A stretch of 64,000 nt of DNA, taken from contig NZ_CP009285.1 in the NCBI RefSeq assembly GCF_000758665.1, forward strand, positions 6,510,001-6,574,000. The letters run 5' to 3'. The notes beneath the pieces were generated by a model. The model was not told the DNA's origin. It searched no databases and saw only the letters and a program-made list of their open reading frames with translations. A program made the translations under genes and the position numbers. Origin of the DNA: Paenibacillus borealis. Its GTDB lineage: Bacteria > Bacillota > Bacilli > Paenibacillales > Paenibacillaceae. Numbering within the stretch: the stretch's first letter is position 1; the number at the start of each line of letters is the position of its first letter. Positions 1 through 7,457 of the stretch are shown one piece after another.

Positions 1-39
1 ATCTGATAGATCAACGACTTGCTTCCGTCCATCTTCCAT
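1..39 (-). CDS. Possible 5' end of a gene leaving the left edge
   Basis: Reading leftward, an AGGAGG ribosome site is followed by two ATG codons in different frames (first bases at 39 and 32). Both frames stay open to the window edge. The spacing from AGGAGG is 3 bases for the first ATG and about 10 for the second, so the second is the better start. Only about ten codons are visible, so no product can be named. Confidence 0.3.
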   Translation of the reverse strand, partial: MEDGRKQVVDLSD

Positions 40-170
40 TCGCCTCCTGCGTCTATTGTGAGCGTTTACAACATTTCAGCTGCGTACACAAAGTGAATCC
101 ATTTGTATATGTATGTGTTATTCGACAGTGTATGCACATTACCTCTTATTGGAAAAGCAGAAAAGTACAT

Positions 171-503
171 TCAATAGAATGTTTCATCCATATGATTCCC
201 GTGGAGGCTGGAAGTTCCGACAAGTCTGAAGTCCCCTTTCACTTTGGCATACGTATAATTCACATTGGGCTCATCTGTAAATCGCACCTCTGCTTCGTAG
301 TCGCCCGATTTGAAGCTGTAGCATCCCCGGATCTCCTCAATATCTGCTGCCGGATAAAATCTTGTCTGAACCAGATATTCCCTCACTTCACTTGCAATCT
401 GACTTTTCTTATGAGGCAATCCGGTAACAGAGAAATATATCCCTCCGGCCAATAGAGTCATTACCAATAACCCAATAATTGAAGTGCGGCTCCTCAACCT
501 CAA
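171..503 (-). CDS. DUF3139 family small membrane-anchored protein
   Basis: About 110 residues. An N-terminal hydrophobic segment (IIGLLVMTLLAGGIYF) is followed by a soluble domain with the DUF3139 pattern: a KKSQI...VREYL helix, then FKSGDYEAEVRF and DEPNVNYTY. The longest open frame starts at 524, but its GGAGG ribosome site falls inside that extension. The TTG at 503, seven bases after GGAGG, is therefore the likelier start. The family is found as short single-pass proteins in Bacilli and has no established function. It lies alone; the next gene, SDR, is separated by a terminator. Confidence 0.75.
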   Translation of the reverse strand: MRLRSRTSIIGLLVMTLLAGGIYFSVTGLPHKKSQIASEVREYLVQTRFYPAADIEEIRGCYSFKSGDYEAEVRFTDEPNVNYTYAKVKGDFRLVGTSSLHGNHMDETFY

Positions 504-608
504 ATGATAACCTCCGTTCAACACTGTAATTATTAAGACGATGAAAATAACATATTCTTACATACAATTCCAGTTTAGCACAACGCCTCTCGTATGGCTA
601 ACACGAAA

Positions 609-634
609 GAAAGCACCGGTTAAGGTGCTTTTCG
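609..634 (-). terminator. Hairpin downstream of the SDR gene
   Basis: AAGCACC and GGTGCTT form a 7-bp stem around a short loop, 14 bases after the SDR stop. The run after the stem is TCTTTC on the minus strand and TTTTC on the plus strand, so it may work in both directions. Confidence 0.6.
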
Positions 635-647
635 CATACCAACTTGT

Positions 648-1427
648 TTATGCGTTCTGTTGGTAAACCGGTGCGCCCAGCGGAGAACTGCCCGCTCCGC
701 CGTCTACAGCGATATCTGCGCCTTGGATATAAGAGGAATCATCCGAGGCCAGGAACAGCGCCACCTTGGCAACCTCTTCCGGATCCCCCGCACGGCCCAG
801 CGGAATCGAACGCGACATGCCCGCTTCTACCTGGCTCCAATTATCCATCGCAGATTGTCCCCAGATGGGGGTGCGCGTTGCGCCAGGGGCAATGTTGTTA
901 ACCCGGATGCCGAGCGGTGAGAGTTCCGAAGCCAGCACTTTGGTCATGCTGCTGACAGCACCCTTGCTGGCGGCGTATGCGGAGTTGCCGGGTCTTCCGG
1001 CTTTGGCTAATACGGAGCCGGTCAGAATGACCGATGCCCCGGCCTTCAGATGAGGCAGCGCCGCCTGAACGGTGAAGAAGACACCGGTCACATTAATCTT
1101 GAGCACTTCCTCGAAAGTCGCCAAGTCCGTGCTGCCGAGCGGGGTTGAAGCCGCTATACCTGCATTGGCATAGACAACATCCAGTCTGCCGAATGCCTCA
1201 ATGGCTGCATTCACAGCCTTAACGGCACTCTGCGGATCAGTTGCATCCGCCTGAACCGCAATCGCATGCTCCGCGCCCAGCTCTTCTACCGCCGCCTGTA
1301 AAGATACCGGATTGCGGCCGGTAATCACTACTCTGGCACCTTCAGCTACAAACAATTTGGCGGCAGACAACCCGATTCCGCTATTTCCTCCTGTAATCAA
1401 TGCAACCTTCCCTTCAAGCTTCGCCAT
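648..1427 (-). CDS. SDR family NAD(P)-dependent oxidoreductase
   Basis: A 259-residue classical short-chain dehydrogenase. The cofactor motif GGNSGIG is at about residues 13-19, NAG (YANAGIA) at about 90, and the catalytic Ser and YxxxK (YAASK) at about 140-155. The C-terminal VDGG signature of the FabG-like group is present. The ATG at 1427 is chosen over the upstream GTG at 1436 because AAGGAG overlaps that GTG and lies 9 bases before the ATG. The substrate cannot be told from sequence. Operator-like repeats upstream suggest TetR-type control, as is common for such oxidoreductases, but no tetR gene is in the window. Confidence 0.9.
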   Translation of the reverse strand: MAKLEGKVALITGGNSGIGLSAAKLFVAEGARVVITGRNPVSLQAAVEELGAEHAIAVQADATDPQSAVKAVNAAIEAFGRLDVVYANAGIAASTPLGSTDLATFEEVLKINVTGVFFTVQAALPHLKAGASVILTGSVLAKAGRPGNSAYAASKGAVSSMTKVLASELSPLGIRVNNIAPGATRTPIWGQSAMDNWSQVEAGMSRSIPLGRAGDPEEVAKVALFLASDDSSYIQGADIAVDGGAGSSPLGAPVYQQNA

Positions 1428-1487
1428 CGTTAACACTCCTTAAGTTTATTTGTTGTTACTGTGTAATTAAGTTTATTCCCACCTTTT

Positions 1488-1595
1488 TGAGACCGATCAT
1501 TCTAATATAATCAAAGAAAATTTCTCCGCCTCACATTTGCAATCTTAGCATATTGAGAACGATCAGTAAATTATTATTTTTACCGTCCGTTCTCA
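1488..1595. promoter_or_regulatory. TetR-like operator half-sites upstream of the SDR gene
   Basis: Three related sites. TGAGACCGATCATTCT lies near 1488-1502. TGAGAACGATCAGTAAA (1554-1570) faces an inverted partner at 1579-1595 whose complement reads TGAGAACGGACGGTAAA (3 differences in 17). The GAnCGATC-type core resembles TetR-family operators. The right-hand pair also sits just after the TPR gene stop and could act as a weak hairpin there, but its stem is not GC-rich. Confidence 0.45.
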
Positions 1596-1607
1596 TTTTC
1601 CTGTTTA

Positions 1608-2357
1608 TTAACTACCTCCAGGAATTTGCTTGGCCACTGCAACCTCCAGCTTCTCAATAAAGCGCAACGCCTGATTCCTTAGTGCCGTCTCGTAGTCTTT
1701 CAGTTTAGCATAGCAATAGATGATGTCGGTCATGCACTCCGTTTCATCAGGCCGGATCTTGGCCGCCAGTCCAAATGCGTTCAGTGCCGCCTTAAATTTA
1801 CGCATATCCTGAAGAACAAGACCTTTATTGCGCACTGCATCGTAACAGGACGGATCCAGTTCATAGGCTCTCTCAAATTCCTTCAGGGCTGACTTGGAAT
1901 CAGACATCCTAACATAACACATTCCGAGGTTCAGATGGGGTTCAGGCTGCGCTTCATTAAGCTTCAAGGATTGCTCATAACATTGCCGCGCCTGTACATA
2001 GTCTCCTACCTCATAATAATAGGTTCCCATGTAATAAAGAGCATCTTCACTGGCCGGATTCATTCCCAGAGCCGCCTCATAATAATGGAAAGCTTTATCC
2101 AGCTCCCCCAGTCTGAAATATACCCGCCCGAGATTAAACACAGGTCTCTCCCACTCCGGGCTCTTCTGCCGAAGACGTTCAAAGCAAGAAACCGCCTCCG
2201 GATACTCTCCCAGCGACAAGTGGCAGCAACCCATATAATTAAGACAGTCACCGGAATGCCCAAACTCCCATTCCTCCGTGAACAGTGCAAGCGCCTGAAC
2301 GAATTCCCCGCGGGCATAAGCTTCTTCACCTTGATCGTACAAACTATCCACTCCCAT
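1608..2357 (-). CDS. Tetratricopeptide repeat protein
   Basis: A 249-residue soluble protein made almost wholly of TPR units. Repeats with the W/L-G-Y-A-F-A-P spacing run from about residue 5 to 235, for example 'ALYYMGTYYYEVGDYVQARQ' and 'PHLNLGMCYVRMSDSKSALK'. There is no signal peptide, membrane segment or attached catalytic domain. TPR proteins act as protein-protein scaffolds, and the partner is not indicated here. The start follows a G-rich ribosome site (GGGGGGAGGGGG). The membrane protein gene lies 26 bases upstream on the same strand, so the two are probably co-transcribed. Confidence 0.8.
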   Translation of the reverse strand: MGVDSLYDQGEEAYARGEFVQALALFTEEWEFGHSGDCLNYMGCCHLSLGEYPEAVSCFERLRQKSPEWERPVFNLGRVYFRLGELDKAFHYYEAALGMNPASEDALYYMGTYYYEVGDYVQARQCYEQSLKLNEAQPEPHLNLGMCYVRMSDSKSALKEFERAYELDPSCYDAVRNKGLVLQDMRKFKAALNAFGLAAKIRPDETECMTDIIYCYAKLKDYETALRNQALRFIEKLEVAVAKQIPGGS

Positions 2358-2383
2358 GCCCCCTCCCCCCTCTATTCAACTCC

Positions 2384-2686
2384 CTATATAGCCAGCCAGG
2401 CAAAAAAGAACATGTATCCGGCGATCCACAGCAACGCAGCAATTATGATCAAGGCCCCCGTGTATCCCACCCAGCCGGACGGTTTCCAGTTGTATTTAAG
2501 AATACAAAGCGAAGCCACGATCAGAGCCGCCGCCGGGATGCCAAACATTTGCAGCACTACCGTACTGATGATATCCATGATCAACCCTTGGGTAAGCCAG
2601 TGGTTCGTCAGCAGAAAAAAGAACACGATTGATGCGAAATTTACTACAACAGCGCTGATCCACAGTATTTTAACAGATTTAACCAT
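2384..2686 (-). CDS. Small three-helix membrane protein, unknown function
   Basis: 100 residues with three hydrophobic segments at about 7-27, 38-62 and 76-99, and a short charged loop (KYNWKPSGW) before the last. A strong TAAGGAGGTG site precedes the ATG. I do not recognise a family. It is the first gene of a probable two-gene unit with the TPR protein. Confidence 0.65.
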   Translation of the reverse strand: MVKSVKILWISAVVVNFASIVFFFLLTNHWLTQGLIMDIISTVVLQMFGIPAAALIVASLCILKYNWKPSGWVGYTGALIIIAALLWIAGYMFFFAWLAI

Positions 2687-2804
2687 GCTCCACCTCCTTA
2701 CTATGTCTCATTACCCCGCATGCTGGTAATCATTTCACAGCAACTGATTTCTACTATTAGGTTGGAACAGGTTGTCTGCTATGTGACTCCGGTGCCTACT
2801 CATG

Positions 2805-2992
2805 CTATAACTGTACTTTGTACAACTATAATTGATCTATGATCACGCTGGAGGATTTTAACTGCAGTTTGTACACTTAAAAAACTCAATTTCGCCATAA
2901 AGGAAACTTTCCTCAATTTTAGTTGTACAGAATACACTTCGCCCGGCACATCGGGTTATTCTTCGTCTTTTAACTGCAGGAAATACAGTTAT
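2805..2992. repeat. Quadruple-palindrome intergenic element, copy A
   Basis: Fills much of the gene-free stretch 2687-3131. Four imperfect palindromes of about 24-28 bp follow the pattern TTTARYTGYA-n-TRCARYTAAA, centred near 2817, 2869, 2928 and 2980 (spacings 52, 59, 52). An example is TTTTAACTGCA...TGTACACTTAAAA. Three more sets with the same spacing occur at 18316, 19042 and 30632. No reading frame here looks like a gene. Confidence 0.6.
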
Positions 2993-3070
2993 CTGATATG
3001 GACTCCCTATGCAACGCTCTGCCGTGCATGTCATACACCCTTGCAAGTTCAATTTATGAGGCTGTAATAC

Positions 3071-3112
3071 AAAAAACGGGTCCGCCACCCTCGCAGGGAC
3101 GATACCCGTTTC
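3071..3112 (-). terminator. Terminator of the beta-propeller gene
   Basis: AAACGGGT and ACCCGTTT form the outer stem, followed on the minus strand by TTTTTTGT. It starts about 20 bases after the stop codon. Confidence 0.8.
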
Positions 3113-3131
3113 TTCATTAGCTATTTAAGGC

Positions 3132-4322
3132 TTACCGCCCCGTGGTCTCAAAAGAAAACTTAGACGTCCAGGTGGCGCCTGCATCCTTGGTAACATAAAG
3201 CGTCGAGCTGTTCAGATCTCTCACTGCAAGCCAGCCTTGATTATGATCGGTGAACGTGATCGTCCCTTCGAAGCCGGGAACTGTGCCCTGGTTGCTCCAG
3301 AGCTGCCCGTTGTTCTTGGTGAGCCCGATCCCTACTTGTTCCGCTGCCGGCTGGAAGCCTACCAGGAAAGCGGTCGTTTTGCCGATCAGCACCAGATTGC
3401 CCGGGCTGCCCGAAGCCGGCCCTTTCTTCACTTTGGCGCCGCCGCTTCCCGGAGCCGGACCGCCTCCCGCTGTTTCCTGGGCAATCACCCGGGTCCAGCT
3501 GCCTCCGGAGTTAGAGCTGCCGTAGAGCGAATAAGAAGTCTGCGACATTCCGTATCCGCCGTACAATACGGCATACACCTGACTGCCGTTTGCATAGATT
3601 TGTCCATACATAGGTTCAGCGTAAGAAGATTTCAGCATCAGCTTCCAGTTCGTTCCGCCGTCTGCTGTCCGCATCACCTGGTATCCGCTGCCCGGCACAA
3701 CGACTACAGCCCATCCGCTATTGCGGCTCGTGAAATACGCTCCGCGAGTATTCGCAGGTGTCTTGATCAGGCTCCAACTCTCTCCACCGTCATTCGTATA
3801 ATAGGTGGATGTGCGGTTGTAGCCGAATCCCTTACTGCTGTCAAGAAACTCTACGCGTTCAAAGGTCACGGCCTTATTCGACAGCCTTGTCCAGGTAGAG
3901 CCACCATCCGTGGTCCGGATCAGATATTTAGCCTGCCCGTCATTGACCGCTGCGAGCGCCCAGCCATGAACATTATCAGGGAAGTCAATCTGCTCAAAAC
4001 TCCACTGTCCTTCATAAATCTTCTGGAAATGGCAGCCGCCGTCCGAAGTTCCGATCAGGAATCCGTTCCCGGCTGCCCGCCCCGTATCTGCACTCAGAAA
4101 CTCTACATCGGAGAAGCTAAGCGGGATCGTATCTGCTCCGCTGTGTGCTGCCTGCAATTCCTTAAGCAGGCCATGATCTCCCGTGCTGCAGGCCGGAGCT
4201 GTGGTCGGAGCAGGCGCTGCGGCGTTCACCGGAGAAGCTGATGTCCCCCAGCCCAGTAGAGTAAATAGGCTTGCGGTAAGTAAAGTCAACGTGATCTGCT
4301 GCAATCTGGTTGTCCAATTCAT
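3132..4322 (-). CDS. Secreted BNR/Asp-box beta-propeller protein
   Basis: 396 residues with an N-terminal signal peptide (hydrophobic LTLLTASLFTLLGWG, then ASPVNAAA). The rest is repeated blades carrying Asp-box motifs such as SDGGCHF, TDGGSTW, NDGGESW, ADGGTNW, SNSGGSW and KDAGATW. This places it with Ycf48/sialidase-like propellers. There are no sialidase catalytic Arg/Tyr motifs, so an enzymatic role is not supported; a binding or scaffold role outside the cell is an inference. ATG 4322 is preferred over GTG 4331 because TAGGAGGTG lies just before it. It is flanked by its own terminator and probably monocistronic. Confidence 0.75.
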   Translation of the reverse strand: MNWTTRLQQITLTLLTASLFTLLGWGTSASPVNAAAPAPTTAPACSTGDHGLLKELQAAHSGADTIPLSFSDVEFLSADTGRAAGNGFLIGTSDGGCHFQKIYEGQWSFEQIDFPDNVHGWALAAVNDGQAKYLIRTTDGGSTWTRLSNKAVTFERVEFLDSSKGFGYNRTSTYYTNDGGESWSLIKTPANTRGAYFTSRNSGWAVVVVPGSGYQVMRTADGGTNWKLMLKSSYAEPMYGQIYANGSQVYAVLYGGYGMSQTSYSLYGSSNSGGSWTRVIAQETAGGGPAPGSGGAKVKKGPASGSPGNLVLIGKTTAFLVGFQPAAEQVGIGLTKNNGQLWSNQGTVPGFEGTITFTDHNQGWLAVRDLNSSTLYVTKDAGATWTSKFSFETTGR

Positions 4323-4420
4323 TGGTGACACCTCCTAGAATATATATACCCTCTATGAGGACTGCTACTCTGCACTATGTAATTGCTTGTCCACTCTGTT
4401 TCGCCGAATTACAGCAGAAT

Positions 4421-4458
4421 AAGCAGAGACCGCCCGATGAGATAAGCGGCCTCTGCTT
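4421..4458 (-). terminator. Hairpin after the small pseudogene
   Basis: AAGCAGAGnCCGC pairs with GCGGCCTCTGCTT around an 11-base loop. The stem is strong but followed by only a weak T run (ATTCTG) on the minus strand. Confidence 0.5.
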
Positions 4459-4494
4459 CCGTGGACACTGGTTCAAGATCTAAATTCAGAGCAG

Positions 4495-4790
4495 TTAGAC
4501 TTGTACTAGCTGCGTTAGAATACAGTATTGCACAATCAGTTCCCGCTGCACAGACTTCAATACGCGTTCCGTCGTATTCTGGTAACCAGCATCATATAAT
4601 CCTCAATCAGTGCATCCCTTACCCTGCTGTCTGCCCGGACAACCTTATCCCACATGTAGACGCCGCCTTCAATTACTCCGGAAGAATTCTCAACCATTGC
4701 AAGCCGTGAGCCCGCTCCGATCAGCAGTTTAATCCGCTCATAAATCTCCCGGTAATCCTCTTGTATTCACTGATTGTCACTCACGTGCAT
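4495..4790 (-). pseudogene. Broken small gene, unknown family
   Basis: A GAGAGGGGA ribosome site precedes an ATG at 4790. Translation reads seven codons, then meets TGA. Beyond it the same frame continues as a protein-like stretch (EDYREIYERIKLLIGAG ... GGVYMWDKVV ... LIEDYMML). It then loses frame, and the neighbouring frame carries on as GYQNTTERVLKSVQRELIVQ up to a TAA at 4495. One nonsense change and one frameshift in about 98 codons therefore explain the whole stretch. I do not recognise the intact family. Confidence 0.5.
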
Positions 4791-5022
4791 TCCCCTCTCC
4801 GACTCCATAATTTGAGAAAATCAACCTGTTAGCCTAACTCGGAGGGTTGCGGGTCTATGTTCACTTTTATGAGTGTATTAAGAGTAAGCCTCCTAACAAT
4901 GCAATGTATATAATAAAAGGTACAAAACTGTAACCAATTGAGCTGTTACATTATTCTGCTGTGGTTTAATTAATAAGTACAGAGGCTTACTAACTTACAG
5001 CAGCTAAGGGAAGTGAACGAGT

Positions 5023-5202
5023 ATGATAAAAAAGGACATTCAACATGCCCTCCTCTCCAACCTGTGGCAACGCGTTCACTTGATTAGCGGAGAAACCTAC
5101 ACCGGAGTATGCAAAATAGATCACTCATCAGATGCATTACACATCGCAACGAACAAAGGCAGCTTCACTGTTCCTTACTGGACAATCAAGCGTTTCGTAT
5201 AA
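5023..5202 (+). CDS. Small conserved-looking 59-residue protein
   Basis: ATG at 5023 after AAGGGAAGTGA, ending TAA at 5202. The product is compact and beta-rich: HLISGETYTGVCKID, then ALHIATNKGSFTVPYWTIKRFV. That alternation resembles small Sm/SH3-like barrels of Bacilli, but this is an impression, not a family assignment. It is the only plus-strand gene in the first 11 kb. An AT-rich promoter region of about 230 bp lies upstream, and 5203-5382 downstream shows nothing else. Confidence 0.55.
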   Translation: MIKKDIQHALLSNLWQRVHLISGETYTGVCKIDHSSDALHIATNKGSFTVPYWTIKRFV

Positions 5203-5382
5203 GGCACCGATTCCGGGAACAGTCACCAAAATAAATTCCTTACCTCTAATTCATATGCCGGGTCATTTTTGGCCAGCTGAATCAGGGGTATTTCTGCTTC
5301 TTATTCCTGCGCCGGCCCTATTCAAATCCGGTATTGTTGTACTTTTTGCAGGATTTCTCGCGGATCTTTAAACTCAAATACA

Positions 5383-5426
5383 AACAAGACCCCATCCTCC
5401 ACATGCGTGGATAATGAGGTCTTGTT
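5383..5426 (-). terminator. Terminator of the transporter/LacI/isomerase operon
   Basis: ACAAGACC pairs with GGTCTTGT, separated by a loop of about 25 bases that holds a smaller stem (CCACATGCGTGG). TTTGTATTTG follows on the minus strand. Confidence 0.7.
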
Positions 5427-5436
5427 GTCGTCAAAG

Positions 5437-6327
5437 TCAAACCACCGGATTCGGCACAAAGCTGCCTCCGCGGCAATGCTTCAAATAATTCAGCGCATGA
5501 ACCTGGCCGGTCATCTCCAGCTCATCACGATAGACCGGATCATGCCAGCCTTCGATATCGATGGTGCCTTGATAGCCGCCCTGGCGGAGAATGGTGATAA
5601 TATCGGTCCAGTTGGTATCGCCGAAGCCGGGCGTGCGGTCCCATACATAAGGCTTCGGACCATGAATCCCGTATTCCTTGATAATGTCCCAGCCGATAGT
5701 GACATCCTTACCGTGCACATGGAAGATCTTATCCACCCATTTGCGCAGCTGCGGGACCGGGTCGATCAGCGCGGTCAACTGGTGGGCAGGCTCCCATTCC
5801 AGCCCGAGATTATCTGCCGGAACGCTATTAAACATCTTCTCCCAAGCTGTAGGGTTATGCGCGATATTCCAGTCGCCCTTCTGCCAGCTGCCGCCCATCG
5901 CACAGTTCTCAAAAGCAATCCGCAGCCCCTTATCCGCAGCCTTCTTCGACAGCTCTCCGAACACCTCGGCGAATCTCGGGAGCGACTCGTCAATCGAAGA
6001 GCCGGGAAGCCGCCCGGTGAAGCCGCCGACAATATCCGTGCCGAACAGATGCGCATGCTCGATCAGCTGTTCCCAGCCGGCCAGCGTATCCGCACTCTCG
6101 ATATTGCCGCCAAGCGGATTACCGTAGATCCCGATGGCAGAGATAACGAAATTATGCTCGGCAGCCAGCTCGCGGAGCCGCGCAGCCGTCTCCACGAGAT
6201 CAGTCTCACCTATCGTCTGCCAGAAATTCAATTGGAAGGACTCGAAGCCATGCTTCACAATCTGCGGAATGACCTGAACGGCCTCAGCGCCGCGGACCAG
6301 CGTACCTATTCTCAAATTCTCTTGCAT
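5437..6327 (-). CDS. Sugar phosphate isomerase/epimerase (TIM barrel)
   Basis: About 296 residues of the AP-endonuclease-2/xylose-isomerase-like TIM-barrel family that isomerises or epimerises sugars with a divalent metal. Typical metal-site segments are present: AFENCA, GLEWEPAHQ, HVHGKD and, near the C-terminus, IDIEGWHDPVYRD. The open frame extends far upstream, but the first 46 codons overlap the LacI gene end and look non-coding. ATG 6327 (MQENLRIGTLVRG) has GGAG about 12 bases upstream. It is the last gene of the minus-strand arm of the oligoglucan locus. Its substrate there is unknown, and its link to beta-1,2-glucan use is only positional. Confidence 0.8.
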   Translation of the reverse strand: MQENLRIGTLVRGAEAVQVIPQIVKHGFESFQLNFWQTIGETDLVETAARLRELAAEHNFVISAIGIYGNPLGGNIESADTLAGWEQLIEHAHLFGTDIVGGFTGRLPGSSIDESLPRFAEVFGELSKKAADKGLRIAFENCAMGGSWQKGDWNIAHNPTAWEKMFNSVPADNLGLEWEPAHQLTALIDPVPQLRKWVDKIFHVHGKDVTIGWDIIKEYGIHGPKPYVWDRTPGFGDTNWTDIITILRQGGYQGTIDIEGWHDPVYRDELEMTGQVHALNYLKHCRGGSFVPNPVV

Positions 6328-6370
6328 TTTGGTTACCAACTCCAATGGGTTTATAGTCAGCGCCTTGTTC

Positions 6371-7393
6371 TTACCGGCTCTTAAGCATCTTACAGGAGCC
6401 CCGTTTAAGCAATACCGCATCATAGACAATATGCTGATGGTTTGTGCGATTCGAAATAAGATCAAATAATACCCCTACACTGGATAGAGCCATTTCCGTA
6501 CCCGGCTGGCTGATCGTATCCAGCGCAGGATGATAATATTCTGCCATCTCAATGCCGTCAAAGCCGATAATCGAAATATCATCAGGGATGGACAAGCCAG
6601 CGGTAAGCACAGCCTTGGCCGCACCGATGGCAATAGTATCGGAAGCAGCAAATATTGCGGTCACCGCTCTGTCCCGGTTAAGCAGTCTGCGTGCAGCGTT
6701 GAAGCCCGAGCTCGGACTGTATTCACAATCCTCTACAAGCCCGGCATTGTAAGGCAGATTATTTTCTTCTAATGCCAGCTTATATCCCTGAAGCCGCCGG
6801 CTGCCCGTAGTTTCATCCAATAAAGGTGATTTGGCCAGGAAGCCGATATTCTTATGTCCGAGTGAGATTAAATAACTGGTGGCTTTATAGGCCTCTTTCG
6901 ATTCATTGATCGTTACGCTGGAGAATATGGACGGGTCCACTTCCTGGGAGGTAGTAATCGTCGTCAGTACAAACGGAACAGTCAGCTGCTTGAACTTTTC
7001 TTCGGAATGATTATACGTACCGCCCATGAAAATAATCCCGCTTAAGTTCTTCTCCTTCACAAGTTGAATCGCCGCATTGATCTCATCGGTCCCATCCTCT
7101 ACCTGATGGATGAGAAACGGATAGCCGCGCAGGTTGACCTGCCGTTCAATTTCCTTAATCATGATGGCGAAGAACGGATTGGTAATCCCCTTGACCATGA
7201 GTGCAATGTTCTTGGATTGCGTGGTTTTCAAATTCCGTGCGTTGGAATTCGGAATATAATTGTATTCCTTCACGACACTCAGAACCTTCTCGCGGGTCGC
7301 ATCACTCACCAGTCCCTTATTGTTGATAACCCTGGATACAGTCGAGATGCCGACTCCGGATATCCGCGCGATATCCTTAATGTTTACGTCCAC
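6371..7393 (-). CDS. LacI family transcriptional regulator
   Basis: 340 residues. The N-terminal helix-turn-helix and hinge helix (VNIKDIARISGVGISTVSRVI) are followed by a periplasmic-binding-protein-like effector domain with the NPFFAIM and DDISIIGFDG signatures. The start is GTG at 7393 after GGGGGAG. It lies between the solute-binding gene and the isomerase and probably shares their transcript. By location it is the best candidate to bind the two identical palindromes at 11101 and 11300 that flank the divergent promoter region, making it the local repressor with an oligosaccharide inducer. That pairing is inferred. Confidence 0.9.
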   Translation of the reverse strand: MDVNIKDIARISGVGISTVSRVINNKGLVSDATREKVLSVVKEYNYIPNSNARNLKTTQSKNIALMVKGITNPFFAIMIKEIERQVNLRGYPFLIHQVEDGTDEINAAIQLVKEKNLSGIIFMGGTYNHSEEKFKQLTVPFVLTTITTSQEVDPSIFSSVTINESKEAYKATSYLISLGHKNIGFLAKSPLLDETTGSRRLQGYKLALEENNLPYNAGLVEDCEYSPSSGFNAARRLLNRDRAVTAIFAASDTIAIGAAKAVLTAGLSIPDDISIIGFDGIEMAEYYHPALDTISQPGTEMALSSVGVLFDLISNRTNHQHIVYDAVLLKRGSCKMLKSR

Positions 7394-7457
7394 ACTACTC
7401 CCCCATTTATAGGTAAGGGAGCTATAGACTATAGCTCCCTGGTACCTTTACATTCCT

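Noticed and set aside
2858..3088. A 76-codon minus-strand frame in the first palindrome element
   Set aside because: No ribosome site, Cys-rich random-looking product, and it covers the repeats.
3132..4322. The Asp-box propeller as a sialidase
   Set aside because: Asp boxes alone mark the fold; the arginine triad and catalytic Tyr/Glu are not recognisable.
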